NCBI GenBank assembly: GCA_947626395.1
Contig: CANQRU010000008.1
Coordinates: 24,296-88,295 of the forward strand
DNA: 64,000 bases
DNA from: an uncultured Lachnospiraceae bacterium
Lineage (GTDB): Bacteria; Bacillota; Clostridia; Lachnospirales; Lachnospiraceae
Direction of reading: 5' to 3'
Shown: one piece after another, positions 1 through 8,146 of the stretch
Layout of the letters: every line of letters begins with the position of its first letter
Position numbering within the stretch: position 1 is the first letter of the stretch
Made by a program: the position numbers and the translations under genes
Notes under the pieces: generated by a model
Seen by the model: only the letters and a program-made list of their open reading frames with translations
What the model was told of the DNA's origin: nothing
Database searches by the model: none

Positions 1-631
1 TGGTGTTGGTCTGGAAAAAGGCAAAAAAGGAAAAACGATCTATGAATTGCTGGTAGGAGAATGTCAGATGGATGAATGTCTGGAAAGAGACGTTCAGGAG
101 AATCTGGATGTTCTTCCTTCAAATATGGATTTGGCCGGGGCCGAGATTGAACTGTTGGAATTTGAGAATAAAGAGACGATCCTGAGGTCACATCTCAGGG
201 AGATCGAACGGTATTATGATTACATGATCATTGACTGTCCGCCTTCTTTGAATATTCTTACGATCAACGCACTGACAGCCGCCGATACGGTATTGATCCC
301 GATTCAATGCGAATACTATGCGTTGGAAGGATTAAGCCAGGTCTTGAACACCGTGAATCTGGTAAAGCGTAAGCTGAATCCGCAGCTTGAGACAGAAGGC
401 GTAGTATTTACGATGTATGACGCCAGAACAAATCTGTCTCTGCAGGTCGTTGAGAATGTGAAGAATAATCTGAACCAGAATATTTATAAAACGATCATTC
501 CCAGAAATGTTCGTCTTGCAGAAGCGCCGAGCCATGGTATGCCGATCAATATATATGATTCCAGATCCGCAGGTGCGGAGAGTTACCGTCTGTTAGCAGC
601 GGAAGTAATAAGTCGAGGGGAGGATTTCTGA
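1..631 (+). CDS. parA: Chromosome partitioning ATPase ParA/Soj, 5' end outside window
   Basis: The reading frame is open from base 2, so the true start and the Walker A loop lie upstream of the window; the TTG at 47 in the ORF track is internal. The visible part carries the second catalytic motif (YMIIDCPPS) and the typical C-terminal stretch ending in a RNVRLAEAPSHG segment, which is diagnostic of Soj/ParA. ParA ATPases bind DNA non-specifically and move ParB-parS complexes during chromosome segregation. The stop codon overlaps the parB start by one base (TGATG), so the two are translationally coupled. The parA-parB-DUF4446 order suggests an origin-proximal location. Confidence 0.95.
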   Translation, partial: GVGLEKGKKGKTIYELLVGECQMDECLERDVQENLDVLPSNMDLAGAEIELLEFENKETILRSHLREIERYYDYMIIDCPPSLNILTINALTAADTVLIPIQCEYYALEGLSQVLNTVNLVKRKLNPQLETEGVVFTMYDARTNLSLQVVENVKNNLNQNIYKTIIPRNVRLAEAPSHGMPINIYDSRSAGAESYRLLAAEVISRGEDF

Positions 632-1659
632 TGGCAAAGAAGAGAGGATTAGGAAAAGGCCTGGGTGCTATATTTGGAGAAGATGTAGTCAATGAAAGCC
701 GGTCGTCGACCGGTGAGAAAAATGTTTCACGTGAAACATCCGGCGGAAAGATATCCGAAAACAGTAATCATATCTATGAACTGGCCACGGAAGATCATAA
801 TCAGATGATCAGAGAAACCAGTACGAAATATGGCGTGGAAAAACCATCTGCCAAAGAAGAGCCGGGCAAAGAGTATATGGTAAAACTGTCGCTCGTAGAG
901 CCGAACAGCGAACAGCCGCGCAAGAATTTCGATAAAGAACAGATCGTCGAACTGGCAGATTCCATTAAGAAGTACGGAGTTCTTCAGCCACTTCTTGTTC
1001 AGAAAAAGGGAACACGCTACGAGATCATTGCCGGAGAGCGCCGTTGGCGTGCAGCAAGGGAAGCCGGTCTCAAGGAAGTTCCTGTGGTGATAAAGGAATA
1101 TTCCAGGCAGCAGGCGATGGAGATATCCCTGATCGAGAATATTCAGCGTACCGATCTTAACCCTGTGGAAGAAGCGCAGGCTTATCAGCAGCTGATGCAG
1201 GAATTTGATCTGACACAGGAAGAGATTGCTGAAAGAGTTTCAAAAAATCGTTCTACAATTACAAACAGTCTTCGCCTTTTGAAGCTGGACAAGCGGGTCC
1301 TGGATCTTCTTGTACAGAATCAGATCACAGGAGGACACGCCAGAACACTGTTGGGATTGGAAGACCATGAACAGCAATATCAGGCAGCGCTGAAGATCAT
1401 CAACGAGAAGATGAGCGTCCGCGATGTGGAAAAACTGGTAAAACATCTCAATAAGCCTGAGAAGCCGAAAAAGGCAAAGAACGAAGAAAAAGATATTTCC
1501 TTTATTTTCAAGGATCTGGAGGAACGAATGAAGAAGGCGGTAGGAACGAAGGTAACGATCAATCGCCGCGACCGAAATAAAGGAAAAGTCGAAATTGAGT
1601 ATTATTCACAGGAAGAATTAGAACGCATCGTAGAATTACTGGAATCATTACAGCAGTAA
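631..1659 (+). CDS. parB: Chromosome partitioning protein ParB/Spo0J
   Basis: 342 residues. The N-terminal tail (MAKKRGLGKGLGAIFGED) is the classic ParA-interacting peptide of Spo0J/ParB. A longer than usual low-complexity linker follows (about residues 25-85), then the CTP-binding ParB/Srx domain with the GERRWRA box, the central helix-turn-helix (RVSKNRSTITNSLRLLKL) that reads parS, and a C-terminal dimerisation domain. Start and stop are unambiguous because of the one-base overlap with parA. A perfect parS site lies within the linker coding region, so the protein probably loads on its own gene. Confidence 0.97.
   Translation: MAKKRGLGKGLGAIFGEDVVNESRSSTGEKNVSRETSGGKISENSNHIYELATEDHNQMIRETSTKYGVEKPSAKEEPGKEYMVKLSLVEPNSEQPRKNFDKEQIVELADSIKKYGVLQPLLVQKKGTRYEIIAGERRWRAAREAGLKEVPVVIKEYSRQQAMEISLIENIQRTDLNPVEEAQAYQQLMQEFDLTQEEIAERVSKNRSTITNSLRLLKLDKRVLDLLVQNQITGGHARTLLGLEDHEQQYQAALKIINEKMSVRDVEKLVKHLNKPEKPKKAKNEEKDISFIFKDLEERMKKAVGTKVTINRRDRNKGKVEIEYYSQEELERIVELLESLQQ
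723..738 (+). promoter_or_regulatory. parS: parS centromere site inside parB
   Basis: The 16-bp palindrome TGTTTCACGTGAAACA matches the bacterial parS consensus at every position. It is read in frame in parB as part of Asn-Val-Ser-Arg-Glu-Thr. ParB nucleates on such sites and spreads. Intragenic parS sites in or near parAB are known in Firmicutes. No second copy was noticed in the window. Confidence 0.95.
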
Positions 1660-1781
1660 TACGACAGCAGTTACAAGCAGAGCGCTGCGGCTTTGACGAT
1701 GTGCCTGGCTAATAATGTCAGAGAGTAGTGGGAGAAGATCAATAAGCAGACAAAGTAATCTGAAAAACAAGGAGAAACACT

Positions 1782-2282
1782 ATGGAGAACAGCATGCTAA
1801 ACAGGTGGCCGATCGATCCGGGAATTGTGATCATAAGTCTTGCGGCGGTCACAATTCTGCTTCTGGTCATGGTCATTGTCTGCATCCTGCAGAACAACAA
1901 AATGTACCGCAGATATGATGCGTTCATGCGTGGAAGGGACGCTGAATCACTGGAGCAGGTTATTATGGATATAGTGGAGGAGAACCGTGAGATCAAGCAG
2001 CAGGATCGGGCGACGAAGGAGACGATGAAAGCCGTCACCAAGAGCGTGAAAGGCTCCTTCCAGAAATTCGGTATGGTCAAATACAACGCATTTAAAGGCA
2101 TGGGAGGAAATTTAAGCTTTGCCTTTGCCATGCTGGATCTGAACAATACCGGATTCATTCTCAACTCTGTCCATAGCCGGGAAGGCTGCTATCTCTACAT
2201 CAAAGATGTGGTGAACGGAGAGGCGGAAATAACCCTTGGAAATGAGGAAAAAGAGGCTTTGGAGCAGGCTCTTGGATATTGA
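1782..2282 (+). CDS. DUF4446 family membrane protein
   Basis: 166 residues. One N-terminal membrane segment (about residues 14-38, IVIISLAAVTILLLVMVIV) is followed by a charged helical region (QVIMDIVEENREIKQQ) and a small C-terminal domain with a YNAFKGMGG motif. This matches the DUF4446 family, which regularly follows parB in Clostridia; the function is unknown. The start is supported by AAGGAGA seven bases upstream. The 120-bp gap after parB shows no terminator, so read-through from parAB is likely. Confidence 0.85.
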   Translation: MENSMLNRWPIDPGIVIISLAAVTILLLVMVIVCILQNNKMYRRYDAFMRGRDAESLEQVIMDIVEENREIKQQDRATKETMKAVTKSVKGSFQKFGMVKYNAFKGMGGNLSFAFAMLDLNNTGFILNSVHSREGCYLYIKDVVNGEAEITLGNEEKEALEQALGY

Positions 2283-2291
2283 AAATACTTG

Positions 2292-3699
<1,408 letters not shown>

Positions 3700-3787
3700 T
3701 AAGCAGGAAAACATATTTTAGGAACAGCCCCCGGTTGTGTGCGGGAAATCATTATCAGCGATTTTCCGCGTTTGGATATGATAATAA

Positions 3788-3819
3788 GGAAAAGCCTGCC
3801 GCGAATGACAGGCTTTTCC
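3788..3819 (+). terminator. Terminator downstream of gdhA
   Basis: A perfect 11-bp inverted repeat (GGAAAAGCCTG / CAGGCTTTTCC) surrounds a 10-base loop; the AAAA/TTTT arms allow it to act in either direction. A weaker hairpin (CGGGAAATC / GATTTTCCG, 3742-3768) lies between it and the gdhA stop. No gene was recognised in the 230-bp gap. Confidence 0.75.
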
Positions 3820-3932
3820 TTGCCGGAGCAGATGAGCTTTCCGGAATGACAGATACCGTGATACGGAAACACCCTGGAACACAGCCCGCATGCGCTGCGG
3901 CGGGTGTATTTCCATATAAATAAGGAGATTTC

Positions 3933-4817
3933 ATGCACAAATATTTGCGCGCCGTAGGCTTTAGCCTGTATCAGAAAAAACATGATATCGAAGGACTGCT
4001 TGAAGAACTGATCCGGGAGGCACAGCCGTCCCAGATCCGAAAGCTTCAGCTTGATTCGGAAACGAATCTGTGCCATGTCCGTATGGAAACAGCGCCGGAT
4101 ATGGGAATTGATATCTATGGCGAGATGGATGAATTCGGTGTGATCCATCCGGAGTATTATCTGCCATACCTGTTAAGCCACGATCTGTCTTCCGAGGCTG
4201 ACTGCAGTATTCAGCGGCACACGGAGAAGGAGACCTACGCCGGTCTGCTGGATGAGTATAAAGTGGGGATCTCTCTTATTTTCTATCTGGAAAATGTAAT
4301 GGAATTCCGCGCCCGCAGTATGGCCCGCGAGTCCACGGATACGAATTATGTAAACCTGGCAGCGTTATCTGTAAAAGGCAAGATCATTCTTCCGGTCAAA
4401 AAGACTGCCAAGCAGGTGGAAATGGCAAAAGTCGCGATCAGGGAGCGCAATAATCTGATGGAAGCGGCGAAGCGCGGGGACGAGGACGCCATGGAAACTC
4501 TGACGATCGAGGATATCGATCTGTATTCCCAGATCTCCAGGCGTGTGATGAAGGAAGACATCTATTCGATCATAGATACCTGCTTTATGCCGTCGGGCAT
4601 CGAGTGCGACCAGTACGCTGTCATCGGCGACATTATTTACATGGAATTGGTTCAGAATAAGATGACCGGCGAGGAGATCTACAATCTGAAGCTGGACTGC
4701 AACGATGTGATTTTCCATGTGGCGATCAACCGCAAGGATCTGATGGGCGAACCGGAGATCGGGCGTCGTTTTAAGGGGCAGATCTGGATGATGGGGACAG
4801 CGAAATTCGTATCTTGA
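3933..4817 (+). CDS. DUF3881 family protein
   Basis: 294 residues, soluble, no signal peptide or membrane segment. The N-terminus (MHKYLRAVGFSLYQ) and the acidic, beta-rich body match the Lachnospiraceae-restricted DUF3881 family, whose function is unknown. AAGGAG eight bases upstream supports the start. It stands alone between gdhA and the tRNA. Its stop codon lies inside the -35 box of the tRNA promoter. Family name recalled from sequence style, not searched. Confidence 0.72.
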   Translation: MHKYLRAVGFSLYQKKHDIEGLLEELIREAQPSQIRKLQLDSETNLCHVRMETAPDMGIDIYGEMDEFGVIHPEYYLPYLLSHDLSSEADCSIQRHTEKETYAGLLDEYKVGISLIFYLENVMEFRARSMARESTDTNYVNLAALSVKGKIILPVKKTAKQVEMAKVAIRERNNLMEAAKRGDEDAMETLTIEDIDLYSQISRRVMKEDIYSIIDTCFMPSGIECDQYAVIGDIIYMELVQNKMTGEEIYNLKLDCNDVIFHVAINRKDLMGEPEIGRRFKGQIWMMGTAKFVS

Positions 4818-4841
4818 CGAATCGGTATTTTCTGATATAAT
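4814..4841 (+). promoter_or_regulatory. Promoter for tRNA-Arg
   Basis: TTGACG and TATAAT are separated by 16 bp and lie about 100 bp upstream of the mature tRNA. The -35 box includes the TGA stop of the preceding gene, so the intergenic space is fully used. Confidence 0.75.
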
Positions 4842-4941
4842 AGTGTGTGCGGCGATACGCCTTGCTTGTCAGGTTCTGGTTATAAATCGTAACGGATTGT
4901 TGACAGAATCAGTTGTGGGCAGGCGAACCGGGGACAAGCAT

Positions 4942-5015
4942 GTTTCCGTAGCTCAGCAGGATAGAGCGACCGCCTCCTAAGCGGTAGGTCGGGTGTTCGA
5001 ATCACCTCGGGAACG
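4942..5015 (+). tRNA. tRNA-Arg (anticodon CCT)
   Basis: A full cloverleaf can be folded: acceptor GTTTCCG pairs with CGGGAAC, the D arm is GCTCAGCAGGATAGAGC, and the anticodon stem CCGC/GCGG closes a CTCCTAA loop giving anticodon CCU (reads AGG). The T arm is GGGTG-TTCGAAT-CACCT, with discriminator G. CCA is not encoded. It is followed directly by a terminator. Confidence 0.95.
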
Positions 5016-5023
5016 GATCATAT

Positions 5024-5060
5024 AAGCCGAAAATCCAATGCATGGATTTTCGGCTTTTTT
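5024..5060 (+). terminator. Intrinsic terminator after tRNA-Arg
   Basis: A 14-bp stem (AAGCCGAAAATCCA / TGGATTTTCGGCTT) with a five-base loop is followed by a run of T. This is a textbook intrinsic terminator for the monocistronic tRNA. Confidence 0.92.
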
Positions 5061-5066
5061 CTTTCT

Positions 5067-5105
5067 GTGCAGGCAGAACGTCAGTGACGAGCTGCTCGTA
5101 TTTTT
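5067..5105. repeat. Degenerate copy of the constant-loop hairpin repeat
   Basis: The segment around GCAGAACGTCAGTGACGAGCTGC followed by GTATTT resembles the repeat units at 6859-6939 and 36307-36447: a short self-complementary stem around a GTCAGTGACG core, then a TATTT spacer. The stem is short (GCAG/CTGC), so this is judged a decayed copy. Confidence 0.45.
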
Positions 5106-5204
5106 ACAAATCGCCTAAAAATTTTAGATCGTTCTGCTCCTTGCCGGGTTCCGGCATGTATGGGTGGAACGCAGCGATTACCGGGAAAAGGTGAAAAATA
5201 ACGA

Positions 5205-5297
5205 TCGCACGACATTCGGACGCTGCTGAACGCGATTCTGGGGTACACGAGGCTTCTTAAGCAGGAAAAAGAATCCGCAGAGCAGACGGACGACTAG
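5205..5297 (+). pseudogene. Remnant of a hybrid histidine kinase (H-box fragment)
   Basis: The frame from 5205 reads SHDIRT-LLNAILGYTRLL and ends in a stop after 30 codons. This is the phosphoacceptor H-box of the same kinase subfamily as the intact genes at 22406 and 29006 (SHDIRTPMNAIIG), with the conserved proline changed to leucine. There is an in-frame stop just upstream, no start, and no ATPase domain, so it is a gene relic. The rest of the 5061-5300 gap holds only the repeat copy described separately. Confidence 0.6.
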
Positions 5298-5299
5298 TA

Positions 5300-6574
5300 T
5301 CAATTTTTCAGGCAGCCAATGGGAACCACAAATACGCCGTCGTGACGGCGGTATGCGTAATCTCCGGTTCCTGTCAAAACCATAAGGAACGACGGTGCGT
5401 TCATTTTTTCCGTGTCAAGCTTGGATTCCATTGATTTCAGGCTTTTGGCGCCTTCTTCAATAAGCCTGTCGCCGCCCAGCTTGATTTCAATGAGACCGTA
5501 TTTACCGTTTCTTAAGTGGACAACCGCATCACATTCCTGTCCTTCCTTGTCCCGGTAATGATAAACTGCGCCGTTCAGGGCGTCCGCAAAGACACGAATA
5601 TCCCGGATACATAGAGTCTCAAAAAGAAATCCGAATGTTTTCAGGTCATTGATCAGGTCGTTCGGACCGATACCCAAAGCCGCGGCTGCAATGGAAGGAT
5701 CGACATAGTATCTGGTATCCGATGAGCGAATCGTGGTTTTTGACCGCAGATTGGGATTCCAGGCGGGCATATCTTCCACAACAAAGATTTTACGGAGGGC
5801 ATTGACGTAAGAGGCAACCGTTTCTTCGTTAATCGGCGTCTCATCATTTGCCGCAATATCCTGAGCCAGAACGGTATTCGGAACCTGTCCGCCCTGGTTT
5901 CTCGCATAAGAACGCATAAGACGCCGGACTCTTTCCGGGTTCTTCTGTACATTGTCTGCCCGGTTAATATCAGAGCGGATCACCGCATCGCAGTAATCCA
6001 TAGCCTGTTCAAGAGCAATCTCTTCAGGCATGTCTACAGCCTGCGGCCACCCTCCCCGGCACACAAGAAAGGCCAACCGGTCCATACTAAGGAGTGATTC
6101 TCCGTCTATTTCCCTGTTTCCGTCAAACAGCTCTTTCAGACTGACCTGGCCTGTCGAATCACCGGATTCGTATAAGCTCATTGGTCTCATCGTCAGCCAT
6201 GCGAATCGCCCCGTTCCGGAATGGGCAATCTCTCTGGTGTCAGCGGGGACAGCGGAACCGGTGAGTATAAACTGTCCAAAATCGCCGCGGTGGTCAACTT
6301 CAAAGCGGATCGCATCCCAAAGTTTTGGAGCCAGCTGCCATTCGTCTATCAGCCTCGGAGCTTTTCCCTGTAACAGCCGCTTGGGATTCATCTCGGACAT
6401 AGCCATATTCTGCTCTTTTCTTTCCGGATCATCCATATACAGGACGCTGGAAGCAATCTGTTCGGCAGTCGTAGTCTTTCCGCACCACTTAGGGCCTTCG
6501 ATCAGGACAGCGCCTTTACCTTCCAGCTTTCGCTTCAGGATAGCGTCAGCAATTCTGTTTCTGTAAATCTTCAT
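5300..6574 (-). CDS. AAA-type ATP-binding protein with DUF4143 domain
   Basis: About 424 residues from the preferred start at 6574; an upstream ATG at 6589 lacks a ribosome binding site, whereas GAGG precedes the 6574 ATG. Walker A is GPKWCGKTTT, and the Walker B-like segment is RLIDEWQ followed by the LTGSA sensor region. The C-terminal DUF4143 half ends in a PD-(D/E)xK-like pattern (GQECDAVV then LIEIKLG), so a degenerate nuclease fold is likely. Such proteins are common, often mobile, single genes of unknown role in gut anaerobes. It has its own promoter, and a four-fold 23-bp array lies directly upstream of it. Confidence 0.85.
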   Translation of the reverse strand: MKIYRNRIADAILKRKLEGKGAVLIEGPKWCGKTTTAEQIASSVLYMDDPERKEQNMAMSEMNPKRLLQGKAPRLIDEWQLAPKLWDAIRFEVDHRGDFGQFILTGSAVPADTREIAHSGTGRFAWLTMRPMSLYESGDSTGQVSLKELFDGNREIDGESLLSMDRLAFLVCRGGWPQAVDMPEEIALEQAMDYCDAVIRSDINRADNVQKNPERVRRLMRSYARNQGGQVPNTVLAQDIAANDETPINEETVASYVNALRKIFVVEDMPAWNPNLRSKTTIRSSDTRYYVDPSIAAAALGIGPNDLINDLKTFGFLFETLCIRDIRVFADALNGAVYHYRDKEGQECDAVVHLRNGKYGLIEIKLGGDRLIEEGAKSLKSMESKLDTEKMNAPSFLMVLTGTGDYAYRRHDGVFVVPIGCLKN

Positions 6575-6609
6575 TTCGGAATGCCTCATTTCTATTATCG
6601 GGTGCTTGT

Positions 6610-6638
6610 ATTATACGTCGTAATTGTATTTTTTACAA
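6610..6638 (-). promoter_or_regulatory. Promoter for the AAA/DUF4143 gene
   Basis: On the minus strand, TTGTAA and TATAAT are separated by 17 bp and lie about 36 bp upstream of the gene start. The tandem array at 6644-6735 begins 5 bp upstream of the -35 box. Confidence 0.7.
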
Positions 6639-6643
6639 CAGAT

Positions 6644-6735
6644 TTCCGACGATTGGCGATAAATTTTTCCGATGGTTGGCGAGATTTTATACCGACGATT
6701 AGCGGTAAATATTTCCGATGATTGGCGAAAACAGA
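6644..6735. repeat. Four tandem 23-bp repeats between divergent promoters
   Basis: Four consecutive 23-base units share the core CCGAYGRTTGGCG followed by an AT-rich stretch. The period is exact, but each unit differs at several bases. Because 23 is not a multiple of three, coding is unlikely. The array abuts the -35 box of the AAA/DUF4143 promoter and lies about 40 bp upstream of the rightward promoter, as expected of an operator or iteron-like array. Confidence 0.8.
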
Positions 6736-6775
6736 TCCGGAGTTAAAATTTTTTACAATTCGTCGCCGGCAATGC

Positions 6776-6805
6776 TTGACACATGGATTGGAGATATGGT
6801 ATATT
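6776..6805 (+). promoter_or_regulatory. Promoter of the BAAT-MBL-ABC operon
   Basis: TTGACA and TATATT are separated by 18 bp. A GTTAGC palindrome starts 4 bp after the -10 box, over the expected start site. The leader to the first gene is about 200 bases and contains two hairpin repeats and a second palindrome. Confidence 0.75.
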
Positions 6806-6809
6806 GCTG

Positions 6810-6825
6810 GTTAGCAAATGCTAAC
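6810..6825. promoter_or_regulatory. Palindromic operator candidate, copy 1
   Basis: GTTAGCAAATGCTAAC is an inverted repeat with 7-base arms, placed at the presumed transcription start. The near-identical copy at 6951 suggests binding of one dimeric repressor at two sites. The cognate regulator is not in the window next to it. Confidence 0.65.
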
Positions 6826-6858
6826 GAGTGGTTTTAAGCTGCTTCAGCAAGCGGCCTT

Positions 6859-6939
6859 TATTTCCATAAAAGCAAGGTGCCAGTGACGTCTTGATTGTAT
6901 TTCCATGCAAGCAGAGCGCCGGTGACGCTCTGCTTGCAT
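6859..6939. repeat. Two 39-bp constant-loop hairpin repeats
   Basis: Two consecutive units (6859-6897 and 6898-6936) both begin TATTTCCAT. The second folds into a perfect 14-bp stem (ATGCAAGCAGAGCG / CGCTCTGCTTGCAT) around CCGGTGA; the first is a decayed version around CCAGTGA. The same 39-bp unit occurs three times inside hydF (21081-21197), and a 45-bp variant occurs at 36307. Confidence 0.75.
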
Positions 6940-6950
6940 TAAGCCGACGA

Positions 6951-6966
6951 GTTAGCAAAAGCTAAC
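6951..6966. promoter_or_regulatory. Palindromic operator candidate, copy 2
   Basis: GTTAGCAAAAGCTAAC is the second copy of the palindrome at 6810, 141 bp downstream and 43 bp before the first gene. Two spaced copies could allow DNA looping; this is inference. Confidence 0.6.
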
Positions 6967-7009
6967 AGATGGCCAACCGTGCCATTTCGGCAGAAGGAAG
7001 GATGGGATC

Positions 7010-7924
7010 ATGAAAACGAACGCGGAGCGTGCGCGGGAACGGCTGACTTTAACGCCGGCCGCTGAATTTACATTGGAGAAGGACGGTTTTATCGGCGCAC
7101 TGTATCAGCCGGAGCGGGATGAGTATCCGGGGAAAGCCGTTATCATGTTCGGCGGCAGCGACGGGATCTACAATCTAACAAAGCTGGCTGCGGAGCAGTA
7201 TGTGAAGCGCGGCATGACAGTCCTGGCGCTGGCATATTGGAACGAACCGGGACTGCCGGATGGCTTTGAAAAGGTCCCGGTGGAGGCGGCGGAAAAAGCG
7301 GCGCTGTGGCTGCGCGGGCAAGGCTTTGAGAAAGTTGGCTTGTGGGGGATCTCCATGGGCGCGGAGCTGGCGCTTCTGGCCGGCAGCCTGATGCCGGGAC
7401 TGATCTCCTGCGTGACGGCGGTGTGCCCGACGAACATCTGCGGGCAGGGCTTTATGAAGAAAAAGGGAGTCAAACCTCTGGAATGCGCTGCCTTTGGCTG
7501 GCGGGGCGAGGGGCTTCCGTGGGCGAGGCTGAAGTTTTCCAAGACCGCCATTCTTCTGGACAGCCTGCGGGAGCGGAGCGTCTGCATGCGCTCTTGCTAT
7601 GAGGATGCGGTACTTCATGCGCCTGAGGAGGCGCAGATCAAGGTGGAGAACATCGGCGGTCCGGTGCTGCTCATCTACCCGGAGCGCGACGCCATGTGGC
7701 CATCCGAACTGTCGGCGGAGAAAATCAGGGCGCGGCTGAAAGAGAAGAACTTTTCCCACCCCTGCAAGTGCGTCAGCTACAAATACGCCAGTCATATGCT
7801 GATCCCGCTGAAGTCCCGGTCCGCGGTCATGTTCCGGGTAGAGAGGAAATACCCGGAACAGTGCTGGGAGAGCGACATGGACGCCTTTGAAAAGACGCTG
7901 GTGTTCTGGAAAGAGGTCTGGTGA
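7010..7924 (+). CDS. Acyl-CoA thioester hydrolase / BAAT C-terminal domain protein
   Basis: 304 residues, alpha/beta hydrolase fold. The nucleophile elbow is GISMGAE (Ser about 115), and acid and base candidates lie in YPERDAMWPS and YASHMLIP. The opening segment (AVIMFGGSDGI) is typical of the BAAT C-terminal family (bile acid-CoA:amino acid N-acyltransferase and acyl-CoA thioesterases). Bacterial members with Ser instead of Cys are expected to be hydrolases; the substrate is unknown. It is first in an operon with a metallo-hydrolase and a paired ABC exporter. AGAAGGAAGGA upstream supports the start. Confidence 0.8.
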   Translation: MKTNAERARERLTLTPAAEFTLEKDGFIGALYQPERDEYPGKAVIMFGGSDGIYNLTKLAAEQYVKRGMTVLALAYWNEPGLPDGFEKVPVEAAEKAALWLRGQGFEKVGLWGISMGAELALLAGSLMPGLISCVTAVCPTNICGQGFMKKKGVKPLECAAFGWRGEGLPWARLKFSKTAILLDSLRERSVCMRSCYEDAVLHAPEEAQIKVENIGGPVLLIYPERDAMWPSELSAEKIRARLKEKNFSHPCKCVSYKYASHMLIPLKSRSAVMFRVERKYPEQCWESDMDAFEKTLVFWKEVW

Positions 7925-7925
7925 G

Positions 7926-8108
7926 ATGATTTTCCGCGCCTATGTGTGTAAGCATGGCCTTGTACCTCCAGGCACAGAGAAATGCGAAGCGTGGAGGCTG
8001 AAAAAGTGGATGCTTGCGCTTGCGCTGCCGGAGCATCTGCTCGGCTGGCCGCTGCTTATGTGTCCGCTTGCCGGCCTTGTCGCGGTAGGCGTTGGCTGGC
8101 TGATCTGA
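7926..8108 (+). CDS. Small membrane protein, 60 aa, unknown
   Basis: An ATG one base after the upstream stop opens a 60-codon frame. It has a basic N-terminal half (CKHGLVPPGTEKCEAWRLKK) and a hydrophobic C-terminal helix (LLMCPLAGLVAVGVGWLI). It fills the gap between the hydrolase and the metallo-hydrolase and may be translationally coupled. The ORF track reports a longer form starting inside the upstream gene. Function unknown; it may be a real small gene or a chance frame. Confidence 0.45.
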   Translation: MIFRAYVCKHGLVPPGTEKCEAWRLKKWMLALALPEHLLGWPLLMCPLAGLVAVGVGWLI

Positions 8109-8146
8109 CAGGATCATTTTCTGATCTAAAAGAGGAGGCGATAAAT

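Noticed and set aside
7982-8146. Upstream start for the metallo-hydrolase
   Set aside because: This stretch lies over the small membrane ORF in another frame; AGAGGAGG points to the ATG at 8147.
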